NCBI RefSeq assembly: GCF_000250655.1
Contig: NC_016935.1
Span: 6,962,001 to 7,026,000 of the forward strand
Length of the DNA stretch: 64,000 bases
From: Paenibacillus mucilaginosus 3016
GTDB taxonomy: Bacteria; Bacillota; Bacilli; Paenibacillales; NBRC-103111
Direction: 5' to 3'
Both the position numbers and the translations under genes were made by a program. The notes under the pieces are model-generated. The model worked only from the letters and a program-made list of their open reading frames with translations, had not been told where the DNA came from and did no database searches. Positions 47,723 to 56,817 of this stretch are shown piece by piece; the first letter of the stretch is position 1; every line of letters begins with the position of its first letter.

Positions 47723-49339
47723 TCACTTTGGCGCCTGGCCCCGGTACCACTCGTTCGCCTCGCCAAGCACCTGCTCACCGCCGGCTTCCCTAAACGCCTT
47801 GACGAAACCGTCAAACGCCTCGATGGGCGTATCTCCCGTAATCATGGCAACATAGGCTTTATTGCGGAGTTTAATCAGCTCCGGGCCGTATTGGATCAGG
47901 GAAGGCAGGGGAACCTTCAGCGCATTGTAAATGCCGTGCTCCCCGAGCCCAAGGGTGGAGGCCCACTGCTCCCTACGGCCCCTCGGGCGCTGCGGAACCA
48001 TCATGCCGATATTGGCCCCAATGTGGTTGGTATAATTGGCGCTCCGATCAAATGGAGGCAGGATGACGACATCGTCCTTCGCCTCCCCGGCCCACTTCCA
48101 GTGCTTTCCCTGGATTCCGTGCTTCATCGTCATGCTCGCTTCCAGATCCGGGTTCGCACTGACATAATCGAGGATTTCGAGGATTTTGGCCAGTTTGCCC
48201 GGCTCTTGCAGCGCCCCCGCACCGATCGCCGTATAACTCATCAGCTTGTCGTAGGCCTTGGAGCCCCTCTTCCCCTGGGGGCCTGTAACGGGCTGCCCGA
48301 AGATGATCCGGGCCTGGCTGTTCCTGCGGGCCAGCTCCAAGGCATTGAACGCCGCTTCTACCGGAACCTCTCCCCCTTTGTCGTCCATAACCTGGTAATC
48401 CCCTGCTTGAACCCAGTGATAATAGTTGCCCATCGAGGTCATTCCGATCCTGCCGTGAATAAAGGCATGGGACAAGTGCTTGTAGCCGCCCTTGTTCTCG
48501 CCGGTTATGAACTCGGGATCAATGACGCCGTCCCGGTACCACTTCTGCAAATACCCCAGCGCTTCCTTCATCTCCGGTTCCAGCGCCCCGATGACAAGGC
48601 GGTGATCCTTCTCGGCAAAATAGAGCTGCTCGGTAAACACCATCTGTCCGAATGCGCCGAAGACAACGTTCATCCCTTCGCTTGAGAGGCCATACGTATC
48701 GTGCTTCCCGTTGCGGTCCGGATCCTCGCGCGTGAAGGCATACATCACCTTCTCGAGCTCCGCCAGGGTTGCTGGGGGCTTAAGACCAAGCTGATTCAGC
48801 CAATCCTCCCTGTAAACGACGGGAACCCGGTACGCATTGGTCGGATTGATCACCGGAATGCCATACTGCCTGCCATCCAGCTGTCCGTATTCCATATAGC
48901 CCGGAGCATCGGTATGAATGAGGCGGGTCAGGTTCGGCGCATGCTGTTCGAGCATCCCCGGCGGGATTTCGGCCAGCACCTGCTGGTTCCGGTACTTCAA
49001 CAGATCATACGACTGACGGATACGGAACAGATCGGGGATTTCGCCCTGCGCCAGCTTGAGATCCAGCAGCGCTTCATATTGATTGTTTTCGAGATTCCAA
49101 ATCTCCAGATCCACATTGAATTTGTCTTCCAGGAACCGGACCATCTCCGCATCCCCGGGAACCGCTTCATTCAAATGCATTGTCCATGTAATGTGATACC
49201 GCTCCCCCTGGGCGGACGCAGCGGAAGCGGAGACGCCTTCGGCCACAGATGCCTGTTCGTCCGGCATTCGGCAGGCGCTTAGCAGAAGGAGCAGCGCTGA
49301 AAGAATAAGCCCCCATCGGCGGCTGATCGTCATTGTCAT
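47723..49339 (-). CDS. Orphan solute-binding lipoprotein coupled to an AraC-type regulator
   Basis: 538 residues from the ATG at 49339, which overlaps the previous stop as ATGA; that choice gives an eight-base gap from GAAAGG. Lipobox LLLLSACRMP. The family-1 binding fold has the EF-hand-like DPDRNGKHDTYG loop near 210. No permease or ATPase lies nearby, so either it works with a transporter elsewhere or it reports ligand to the membrane regulator encoded just upstream. Confidence 0.88.
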   Translation of the reverse strand: MTMTISRRWGLILSALLLLLSACRMPDEQASVAEGVSASAASAQGERYHITWTMHLNEAVPGDAEMVRFLEDKFNVDLEIWNLENNQYEALLDLKLAQGEIPDLFRIRQSYDLLKYRNQQVLAEIPPGMLEQHAPNLTRLIHTDAPGYMEYGQLDGRQYGIPVINPTNAYRVPVVYREDWLNQLGLKPPATLAELEKVMYAFTREDPDRNGKHDTYGLSSEGMNVVFGAFGQMVFTEQLYFAEKDHRLVIGALEPEMKEALGYLQKWYRDGVIDPEFITGENKGGYKHLSHAFIHGRIGMTSMGNYYHWVQAGDYQVMDDKGGEVPVEAAFNALELARRNSQARIIFGQPVTGPQGKRGSKAYDKLMSYTAIGAGALQEPGKLAKILEILDYVSANPDLEASMTMKHGIQGKHWKWAGEAKDDVVILPPFDRSANYTNHIGANIGMMVPQRPRGRREQWASTLGLGEHGIYNALKVPLPSLIQYGPELIKLRNKAYVAMITGDTPIEAFDGFVKAFREAGGEQVLGEANEWYRGQAPK

Positions 49340-51699
49340 AAGCATGACCTTTCATCGAAGGAATGGCTGCCCGTGTTCACTAGACTTCGGACATAAGTCT
49401 TCGGTGTACATCCATGGATTTCCTTGAACTTCTTGATAAAGTAAGCGGGGGTTCCATAGCCGACAGCACCCGCAACCTGTTCAACGGTCAGGGAACTGTT
49501 CTGCATAAGCTCCAACGCGCGTTCCATCCGCTTCTGCGTGACGAATTCCGTATAGCCCATTCCCGTTTCTTCCTTGAAGATCCTGCTGAGGTATTTGGCG
49601 CTCAAAAAGACTTCTGCCGCTGCCGCATCCAGCGACAGATCTTCCGAAAGGTGCGAGATGACGTACTGCTTGACGGCTTCTATGCTGTCCTTAGCCCGTT
49701 CGTCACTGCGCTTCTCCATAAGCTCGTAACACTCCGCAATCGACGATAGCAGCCACTCCCGGAAGCTGTGGATGTCGTAAAGGGATGGGTACTGCCTGTA
49801 GAGATCGATCTGAAGCGGCCCCGGCTGCTTCACCCTCGCGGTCTTCAAGAAGTCCGCGTACATCGAGACCAGGTTCCTCAGCACAAATTGACCGTAATCG
49901 GCCGCATACATGCCTTCCATCAACTCTTCCAGAAGATGGTCGGTGGCAGCGGTCACGTCATTCAAACTCCTGGCCTGCAGCTTTTCTTTGAACTTCAGGA
50001 GAGCGGACTGCGGGATTTCCAGGTGGCTGTGTTCCCGGTTCAGCAGGCTGAGCTCCCGAAGAATCGAAGCTTCCGGGAAGAAAAAGCCGTACTTGATCAG
50101 CGTCTGCGCGGCTGCGAAGCTTTGGCAGACCTGGCTCCACTCCTCCACCCACAGGCCCCAGGCGATTTTAAACTGCAGGCCGAAGTGAGCCTCGACATCC
50201 GACAAAATCTGTCCCGAGACCGATTCCAGCAAGGCATCGTCCGGATGATGCGCACATACGATCACGACGATTTTGTGATCCGGCAGCTCTTCCGCAATGA
50301 GGCGCGCCTCTTCCATACCCGCCGCTTCCAGCTGGTTGATCAGCTTGTACACGGCATACCGGTTGGCCTTGGAGCCCAGCTCCTTGAAGCCCTTGCTGAC
50401 CGGGTCGATCACCATGCAGCAGTAGCCGGAGTAGTCCATGGAGAAGTTCAGCGACAAGAGCTGATCTTCCAGCTCATCGGGAAGGTACCCGTTCCGGAGC
50501 ACATTCATCACCACGTTGTGCTTGATCACCGGCTGATTGGCCTGGAGCGTCTCCTCCAGGGTGCTTACCTTGGTGGACAGCTTATGAATGGCCGTATCGA
50601 TCAGCACGTACTCATTATGGCGGGTCTCGGAAGGATGCTCGAACAAGCCTTTCACTTTGCCCATGAGCCGTTTGATCGGAGAATAGCTGATCACCGTGAA
50701 GACCCCCGAGAGAACCGCACCAATGAAAATAGCGAACAAGCAGATGTACAGGATGACCTTTTGCAGGACGAGCGACTTTTGATAGAAGCTGTTCTCCTGA
50801 ATGACATTGTAGATTTTCCAGGGGCTCGACGGAAGCTTATGGTGGGATACGACATAGGGGGTATCCCCGATCGTCTCGGTGAAGCTTTGCGCTTCCGCCT
50901 GGGAGGCAAGCATGCTCTTGATCGAGTCCGTCTCCCCGGCCCGGCGCCCGAGCATGGTTTTGTCCGCCGCCGAAATCACGATGCCCTGCTCATCGATCAG
51001 GTAAGTGTTCGGGTAGTCCGCAGGCATCATCTGCCGGAGAATGCCGCTGAAAGCCGATTCCTTGATATCCATGCCGATCATCAGGTCGGATGCTTCGCCC
51101 ATCGAATGGAAGGGATAACTGCGGGCATACGTCATCAGAGGCTGCATCCCGTTGCTCGCGGATGCGCTCGCATGAATATCCTTGGGCACCATGCGCGGGC
51201 CGGTCCACAAGGAGCCGCTCCCGCTGGTCCGCATCCTCTCGATCCAGTCCATCGAGCGGAAGGCTTCGCTATCTGCATCCACGCGGGTCTTCAGTCCATA
51301 CAGGGAGGAGATCATGACGCCCGACTTCGGATAGTACAAATGAATGGCCTGCACGAGATCCGAATTCGTGATGACCTCCTGCTTCAGATGATCCTGAATA
51401 TCCAGAATGGTGCTGTTTTGTCCCTGAAAGGAACCCTTCGGCGCTATATCGACACTCGTCGTTTTCTTCAGTGTAATGTCCAAATAAATCTTATGGACCC
51501 GCTCGAGAACGGCGGATTCCATGGTTTGGGCCGCATTCTTCAGCATGATCCCGTTTCGGCTTCGGATTTCTTCATTATAGTTGTAGGGTACGACCAGATA
51601 GAAAATGGAGCACAGCAAGAGAACAACGACGATAACGATCGTCAGATACGAAATCGCCAGGTTCGCAAACACGGTATTTCTCTTTCTCATCGCTATCAT
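49336..51699 (-). CDS. Membrane AraC-family regulator with extracellular sensor (YesS-like)
   Basis: 787 residues from the ATG at 51699 (GGAGGGG five bases upstream); the open frame extends 56 residues further without RBS. Membrane span 1 at about 12-36, a dCache-type outer region to about 300, span 2 at about 305-328 (VILYICLFAIFIGAVLSGVF), a cytoplasmic linker of ~350 residues, and a C-terminal AraC domain at about 680-775 (LSLDAAAAEVFLSAKYLSRIFKEETG, VEQVAGAVGYGTPAYFIKKFKEIHG). A TATAAT (minus strand TGTATAATC) lies about 25 bases upstream of the start. It overlaps the binding-protein gene by 4 bases. Confidence 0.9.
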   Translation of the reverse strand: MIAMRKRNTVFANLAISYLTIVIVVVLLLCSIFYLVVPYNYNEEIRSRNGIMLKNAAQTMESAVLERVHKIYLDITLKKTTSVDIAPKGSFQGQNSTILDIQDHLKQEVITNSDLVQAIHLYYPKSGVMISSLYGLKTRVDADSEAFRSMDWIERMRTSGSGSLWTGPRMVPKDIHASASASNGMQPLMTYARSYPFHSMGEASDLMIGMDIKESAFSGILRQMMPADYPNTYLIDEQGIVISAADKTMLGRRAGETDSIKSMLASQAEAQSFTETIGDTPYVVSHHKLPSSPWKIYNVIQENSFYQKSLVLQKVILYICLFAIFIGAVLSGVFTVISYSPIKRLMGKVKGLFEHPSETRHNEYVLIDTAIHKLSTKVSTLEETLQANQPVIKHNVVMNVLRNGYLPDELEDQLLSLNFSMDYSGYCCMVIDPVSKGFKELGSKANRYAVYKLINQLEAAGMEEARLIAEELPDHKIVVIVCAHHPDDALLESVSGQILSDVEAHFGLQFKIAWGLWVEEWSQVCQSFAAAQTLIKYGFFFPEASILRELSLLNREHSHLEIPQSALLKFKEKLQARSLNDVTAATDHLLEELMEGMYAADYGQFVLRNLVSMYADFLKTARVKQPGPLQIDLYRQYPSLYDIHSFREWLLSSIAECYELMEKRSDERAKDSIEAVKQYVISHLSEDLSLDAAAAEVFLSAKYLSRIFKEETGMGYTEFVTQKRMERALELMQNSSLTVEQVAGAVGYGTPAYFIKKFKEIHGCTPKTYVRSLVNTGSHSFDERSCL

Positions 51700-51977
51700 C
51701 GCTTCCCCTCCTTCCAATTCCAGATTATACAGCATCCCCGGGGACAGGTTCGGCCATTTACCGAAACTTAACAGTTCGCTTGGGAGGAATGGAAATATTT
51801 GAGGGTTGGACGATGGGCTCCCCGGCTGACCGGCATCCCGGCCCCCGGGGAAGTGGCCTGAATTCATGGACGCTGCCTTGGATCGTACGATTTTGGTATC
51901 ATGCGGAAATTGTTCTATTGAGGCCCCTTTCCCCGGATGCTAGATTGATGTCGTAGTTCCAAATTGCATGCAGAAGG

Positions 51978-53351
51978 GTGATGAAAAGAACAATGATGCC
52001 TTGGCGAAAGGTGCTGCCCATCGCGCTGGCGGCGAGCGTTATGCTCCCTCTGGGAATGACTGGCGGCCCCGTGAAACCGGCCCATGCGGCTGCGGGCAGC
52101 TTCGATGTCCTGTCCTATAACATAGGCGGGCTGCCGGCCATCCTGTCCAGCAGTGCCGATCCGGAGAAGTATACCCCGATGATCGGCGCCAAGCTCGCTC
52201 CTTATGAGGTGGTGAACGTGCAGGAGGACTTCAATTATCACGCCTCGCTCTATGCGAGCGATACCCATCCCTACCGTACGCCTACCTCCGGCGGCGCCGG
52301 GATCGGCAGCGGCCTGAACACCTTGTCCCATTACCCGCTGTACGATCTGAAACGGGTTACCTGGAACAAGCGGCATGGGCTCTTCGATAACGGCTCGGAC
52401 GAGCTGACCCCTAAAGGGTTCACCTATACGCAGGTCAAGATCGCCGACGGAGCTTATATCGACGTCTACAATCTTCATGCCGACGCGAACACCGATACGC
52501 TCTCGAATGAGGCCAGACGCGACAATCTGACCCAGCTGGCCGCCTACATCGAGGCGAATTCGCAGGGTCACGCCGTGCTTGTGCTCGGCGACACCAACTG
52601 CAGATACACCAGGTCGGAGGATCAGCTGAAGTCGCTGTTCGTCGACAGACTGGGCATGAAAGACGCCTGGATCGAGCAGATCCGGGGCGGCAGCTATCCG
52701 GCCATGGGCTCCGCAGCACTGCTGGGCACGCCGGGGTCGACCAGTCCGGACAACGAAGTGGTCGATAAAATTTTCTACCGAAGCGGCGCTGCCGTATCGC
52801 TGCAGACGAATGCCTACAAGGTGGAGGATACTTACTTTACCGACTCCACCGGGCACCAGCTGTCCGACCATTATGCCGTCAGCGCGAACTTCTCCTTCTC
52901 CACCGGCGGCGGCCTGATCTACAGCGACCTGGTGGGCGGAGACGGCGGAACCCCCTTCAACTTCCTGGCAAGCACCTCCCCGGCGGCCAGCCAACCGGCC
53001 TCGGTCACCTTAAGAGGCGCAAGCCGGCTGGACGCGGTGTCGATGTCCTATGCGAACGGAACGGTGCTGACAAGCGGCGGAACCGGCGGCAATGCGTCAT
53101 CGCTTATCCTCGGCAGCGGGGAATATTTCGTCAGCGCGCTCCTGTACCAGAATACGTACAACGAAAGCAGCCGCGTGTTCTATCTGGAACTGACCACGAA
53201 CCAAGGCCGCAAGGTCTCCGCCGGTACGAAGAGCGGCACCGCCACCACACTGACCGCCCCGGCAGGCAGCTATATCGCCGGCTTCTTCGGACGCTCAGGC
53301 GATACCATCGACAAGCTGGGTCTGGTCTATAAAGCTTTGCCTGCGAAGTGA
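51978..53351 (+). CDS. Secreted endonuclease/exonuclease/phosphatase-fold enzyme with jacalin-like lectin domain
   Basis: About 457 residues. The start is GTG 51978 or ATG 51981 (AGAAGGG just upstream; ATG at 51993 is also possible). The signal peptide ends near KPAHAAAG (about residue 38). The EEP domain (about 42-305) shows FDVLSYNIGGLP, VVNVQEDFNYH, YNLHADANT, VLVLGDTNCR and LSDHYAVSA, covering the metal and catalytic Asn/Asp/His positions. The C-terminal ~145 residues have the jacalin-like pattern ending YIAGFFGRSGDTIDKLGLVY, a sugar-binding beta-prism. It could be a sphingomyelinase-like lipase, nuclease or phosphatase; the substrate is unknown. It precedes another surface phosphatase. 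Confidence 0.85.
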   Translation: MMKRTMMPWRKVLPIALAASVMLPLGMTGGPVKPAHAAAGSFDVLSYNIGGLPAILSSSADPEKYTPMIGAKLAPYEVVNVQEDFNYHASLYASDTHPYRTPTSGGAGIGSGLNTLSHYPLYDLKRVTWNKRHGLFDNGSDELTPKGFTYTQVKIADGAYIDVYNLHADANTDTLSNEARRDNLTQLAAYIEANSQGHAVLVLGDTNCRYTRSEDQLKSLFVDRLGMKDAWIEQIRGGSYPAMGSAALLGTPGSTSPDNEVVDKIFYRSGAAVSLQTNAYKVEDTYFTDSTGHQLSDHYAVSANFSFSTGGGLIYSDLVGGDGGTPFNFLASTSPAASQPASVTLRGASRLDAVSMSYANGTVLTSGGTGGNASSLILGSGEYFVSALLYQNTYNESSRVFYLELTTNQGRKVSAGTKSGTATTLTAPAGSYIAGFFGRSGDTIDKLGLVYKALPAK

Positions 53352-53359
53352 GTTTGTTT

Positions 53360-53574
53360 GCGAGGCTATGCGAAGCCATAGGCATGGGATGCACTTCATA
53401 TGCCCGCGAGGCTGTATCTTTTTGATAGCGACCTTTATGCGAAGCATCTCTTACAAATTTAACCGCGAGGATATGCGAAGCCATAGGCGGATGCACTACC
53501 CTATACCAGCGAGGCTATATCTTTTTGGTAGCGACCTTTATGCGAAGCATAACGGAGCGCAAAAAGATATAGCC
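53360..53574 (+). repeat. Tandem structured repeat, two 105-bp units
   Basis: Unit 1 begins at 53360 and unit 2 at 53465; both share GCGAGG.TATGCGAAGCCAT and TAGCGACCTTTATGCGAAGC. Unit 2 contains an exact 15-bp inverted repeat GGCTATATCTTTTTG / CAAAAAGATATAGCC (53513-53527, 53560-53574) around an inner hairpin TATGCGAAGCATA (53539-53551). It fills nearly the whole gap between two phosphoesterase genes and ends just before the second gene's ribosome binding site. Confidence 0.85.
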
Positions 53575-53597
53575 GAGCCGAAAGGAAGACACAACAC

Positions 53598-56500
53598 ATG
53601 AAAACCATAAAAACCGTATCCACCGCGTTAAGCCTGACCCTGCTGCTCCAAACGATTCCAGCGCATTTCGCCAGCGCGGAGGCCATCCCGTCCATCCCCT
53701 TGGCAGAACCGGCAGCCTCCGTATCCTCATCTGTGTATCTTCCTCCCGCGCCGGCCTGGGGACATTTCGTCGATTCCTACAAAACGAATCAGGCGGCGAA
53801 CAATACAACGACCTCCAATGCGGCCATCGGGATGCTGTCCCAGTTCCTCGAGCTTTGGACACCGGGAAGCTCCTGGGATAACGGCACCAAGCTGAACAGC
53901 AGCGTGCTCGACGCCAACATTCAGAAGGTGGTTGACATTGCCGCCAAGCGGACCCAGGCCGAAGCCGATATGGCTTATTACGACGACCGCAGAAAGCAAA
54001 GCTACGGCGTCATCGACGGCCTCGGCTCGCTCACCGACGTATACCGCACGAACGCGGGCGCCACCACAACGATCAACGACATCCCCGCCGACACCACCAC
54101 GAAAAAGTACGATGACGGCGGAACCGATGCCGGTGACCCGAACTCGAATTTCGGCCGGATCGTAACGCTGGTCAAGACCCTGCGCGGCAACTACTCGTCC
54201 ACGAACCCGGCCAAAAACTTTTATGCCTATAAGCGCCCGTTCCGCTGGGCCGGCACGTCGATCATCGTGCCTTCGCTGGTGCCTGCCATCAGCAAGACAC
54301 CGGAAACCGACGGCGGCTATCCGAGCGGACACACCAACGCCTCGTATCTGAGCGCATTCGCGATGGCCTATGCCGTGCCCGAGCGGTACCAGGAGCTGCT
54401 GACGCGGGCATCGGAGATGGGCAGCAGCCGGATTGCATCCGGGATGCACTCCCCGATGGATGTCATGGGCGGAAGGATCATGGCGACGGCACTGTCGGCT
54501 GCGATCCTGGCCGACCCCGACAATGCCGCGGTGAAGCAGGCCGCTTATGACGAAGCGCACGCCAAGCTGCTCACGCAAACAGGTACGGCGGAAGACCGCT
54601 TCAGCGATTATGCGAAGAATAAGGCGCAGTATACCGAGCGGTTGACCTACGGCTTCAGCCAGATCGGCGACACCTCCAAGCCCATGACCGTACCGAAGGG
54701 CGCCGAGGTGCTGCTGGAGACCCGTCTGCCTTACCTGGATGGCCCGCAGCGCCGCGAGGTACTGGCCACGACTGGCCTGCCTTCCGGTTACCCGGTGCTG
54801 GATGACCCCGAGGGCTGGGGACGGCTCAACCTCTTTGCGGCTGCGGACGGATACGGCGCCTTCCACCAGGATGTCACCGTAACCATGGACGCCTACCAAG
54901 GCGGCTTCCATGCGGCCGACCGCTGGCGCAACGATATTTCCGGTACGGGTAAGCTGACCAAGGCAGGCTCGGGTACGCTCAAGCTGCAGGGCGGCAACAC
55001 GTACTCCGGCGGCACGCAGATCCTCGGCGGCCTGCTCGTGGGCGAATCCCCGTCCGCCTTCGGAACCGGCGACGTTGCCGTTAACGAAGGAAGCTTGGCG
55101 GAACAGGTTTCCGGCAGCATGACCATCGGCGGGAATTATACGCAGGCTGCAGGCGGTACGCTCGAGCTGAACGTCGGCGGCGCCCAGGATCTGCTGGAAA
55201 TTAAAGGTGCGGCCCAGCTGAACGGCAAGCTGCGTCTGAATTTTACGGATGCCTATGTGCCTGGCGGCGTTATGACCATCCTGACCCATGCCAAGGATCA
55301 GCGGACAGGACAGTTCGCCTCCGTAGAGACGGCAGGCCTGCCGAGCCAGTATAAAGCGAATGTCAGCTATCTGTCCGACCGGATCCAGGTAGCGGTTGAG
55401 AATACATCGTCGTCCTCCGGCTCGGACAACTCTTCCTCCTCCCCTTCTGCTCCGGCTGCGGATCCAAAGCCAGCCGAAGGTACAAAGCCGGCTGACGGTG
55501 CTTTGCCGGCCGAGGGCGACCGGCATAAGATGAGCGTATCTGTCCCAGCTGCTGTGGACGAGAACGGAAGAGCAGCGGCCGAACTGCAGGCTTCCCAGCT
55601 GAGCGATCTGCTGAGCAAAGTCAATTCCCAGACCGGAGAAGGCATGGTCGCGGAACTGAAAGCCGAACCTGCCAAGCAGGCGAAATCGGTAGAGCTTACC
55701 CTTTCCAAAGAAGCAATCGGCAAGCTGGCCGACAGCAAAGCGAAGGAAGTCGCCATCACAACTTCGTTCGGAACTGTCACGCTCCGCAAAGACGTGCTGG
55801 AGCGTTTGGAGAACACGGCGGGAGATGCGATCCGGATCGGGATGGCTCCAGCGGACACCGCTAAGTTTGCTGACGAAGCCAAGAGTCTGATCGGCACAAG
55901 ACCTGCGCTGCAGGTGACCCTTCTCTCCGGAACCTCCAGCATCAAGAGCTTCGGCGGAAGCCGCATCGGCATCCAGATCCCTTATCAAGCGGCGCAAGGG
56001 GAAGATACGAATGCGCTTGGGGTCAGCGAGATCGATGCGAACGGCAAGCCGCACCTTCTCCCGCAATCGGCCTTCAGCCCGCGTGATGGACAGGCGTCCT
56101 TCCTGACCGATCATCTCGGCACCTATGCCGTAAGCTATAACAAAGTCAGCTTCAACGACACATCCGCACATTGGGCGGACAGCTATGTGACCTACCTGGC
56201 TGCGCGCGGCATCGCCTCCGGTTCCGGCGACAGCACCTTCGCTCCCGATGCGAGCATCACGCGGGCCGAATTCGTCAAGCTGCTGGCAGGGATCGCCCAT
56301 GCCGATGGTTCCGGCTTCACGGCTTCGGCATTCACGGACGTCCAGGCGGGCGACTGGCACATGCCATACGTGGCGTGGGCTGCCCAGCAGAAGCTTGTCG
56401 AAGGAGACGCGGATGGACAGTTCCGGCCCGATGCCCGAATCAGCCGCGAGGAACTGTGCGTCATGCTGAACCGGTTCGCCGGTCTGACCGGTTACTCCCT

Positions 56501-56702
56501 GCCGTCTGCTGCAGGTGACGCCGGTTTTGCCGACCAGCACCTGATCAGCTCTTGGGCGGCCGATGCGGTCAGCGCCTTGTACCAAGCGGGCTTCATTGCC
56601 GGCAAAGACAACCGGCAGTTTGACCCGCAGGGCCCTACCACGAGAGCGGAAGCCGCGAAGCTGCTCGCGGTATTCCTTCAAGGCATGGTGGAGCAAAGAT
56701 AA
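53598..56702 (+). CDS. Surface-layer-anchored PAP2 acid phosphatase with autotransporter-type beta-strand repeat
   Basis: 1034 residues; ATG at 53598, nine bases after AAAGGAAG. Signal peptide about 1-28. The PAP2/class A acid phosphatase core carries all three motifs: KNFYAYKRP (Kx6RP), PSGH and SRIASGMHSPMD (SRx5Hx3D), about residues 210-295. Next comes an autotransporter-associated beta-strand repeat (GTGKLTKAGSGTLKLQGG, TYSGGTQILGG, about 450-480), a Ser/Pro/Ala linker near 605-645, a ~190-residue region, and three SLH domains (about 850-1030) that bind the cell wall. It should remove phosphate from organic esters at the cell surface. The beta-strand repeat is usual in Gram-negative autotransporters and unusual here. 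Confidence 0.9.
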   Translation: MKTIKTVSTALSLTLLLQTIPAHFASAEAIPSIPLAEPAASVSSSVYLPPAPAWGHFVDSYKTNQAANNTTTSNAAIGMLSQFLELWTPGSSWDNGTKLNSSVLDANIQKVVDIAAKRTQAEADMAYYDDRRKQSYGVIDGLGSLTDVYRTNAGATTTINDIPADTTTKKYDDGGTDAGDPNSNFGRIVTLVKTLRGNYSSTNPAKNFYAYKRPFRWAGTSIIVPSLVPAISKTPETDGGYPSGHTNASYLSAFAMAYAVPERYQELLTRASEMGSSRIASGMHSPMDVMGGRIMATALSAAILADPDNAAVKQAAYDEAHAKLLTQTGTAEDRFSDYAKNKAQYTERLTYGFSQIGDTSKPMTVPKGAEVLLETRLPYLDGPQRREVLATTGLPSGYPVLDDPEGWGRLNLFAAADGYGAFHQDVTVTMDAYQGGFHAADRWRNDISGTGKLTKAGSGTLKLQGGNTYSGGTQILGGLLVGESPSAFGTGDVAVNEGSLAEQVSGSMTIGGNYTQAAGGTLELNVGGAQDLLEIKGAAQLNGKLRLNFTDAYVPGGVMTILTHAKDQRTGQFASVETAGLPSQYKANVSYLSDRIQVAVENTSSSSGSDNSSSSPSAPAADPKPAEGTKPADGALPAEGDRHKMSVSVPAAVDENGRAAAELQASQLSDLLSKVNSQTGEGMVAELKAEPAKQAKSVELTLSKEAIGKLADSKAKEVAITTSFGTVTLRKDVLERLENTAGDAIRIGMAPADTAKFADEAKSLIGTRPALQVTLLSGTSSIKSFGGSRIGIQIPYQAAQGEDTNALGVSEIDANGKPHLLPQSAFSPRDGQASFLTDHLGTYAVSYNKVSFNDTSAHWADSYVTYLAARGIASGSGDSTFAPDASITRAEFVKLLAGIAHADGSGFTASAFTDVQAGDWHMPYVAWAAQQKLVEGDADGQFRPDARISREELCVMLNRFAGLTGYSLPSAAGDAGFADQHLISSWAADAVSALYQAGFIAGKDNRQFDPQGPTTRAEAAKLLAVFLQGMVEQR

Positions 56703-56730
56703 GCATGACTAACCCGCCGTAAAACAATAA

Positions 56731-56785
56731 AAACCTTCTTTACTGTCCCGTTCCATATGAAACAGGGACAGTAAAGAAGGTTTTG
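56731..56785. terminator. Long bidirectional terminator
   Basis: 20-bp arms AAAACCTTCTTTACTGTCCC / mirrored at 56766-56785, with an A-run before and TTTT at the end. Serves the converging phosphatase and ABC permease genes. Confidence 0.9.
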
Positions 56786-56817
56786 TTCTTCCAGATCATC
56801 CGAAGAGCCGCTTTCCA

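Noticed and set aside
49768-51771. 667-codon plus-strand open frame
   Set aside because: Antisense shadow of the AraC-type membrane regulator.
53727-56696. 989-codon open frame on the minus strand opposite the PAP2-SLH gene
   Set aside because: It is the antisense shadow of a GC-rich gene: no RBS, no domain, Arg/Gly/Ala-rich composition, while the plus frame has clear PAP2 and SLH motifs.
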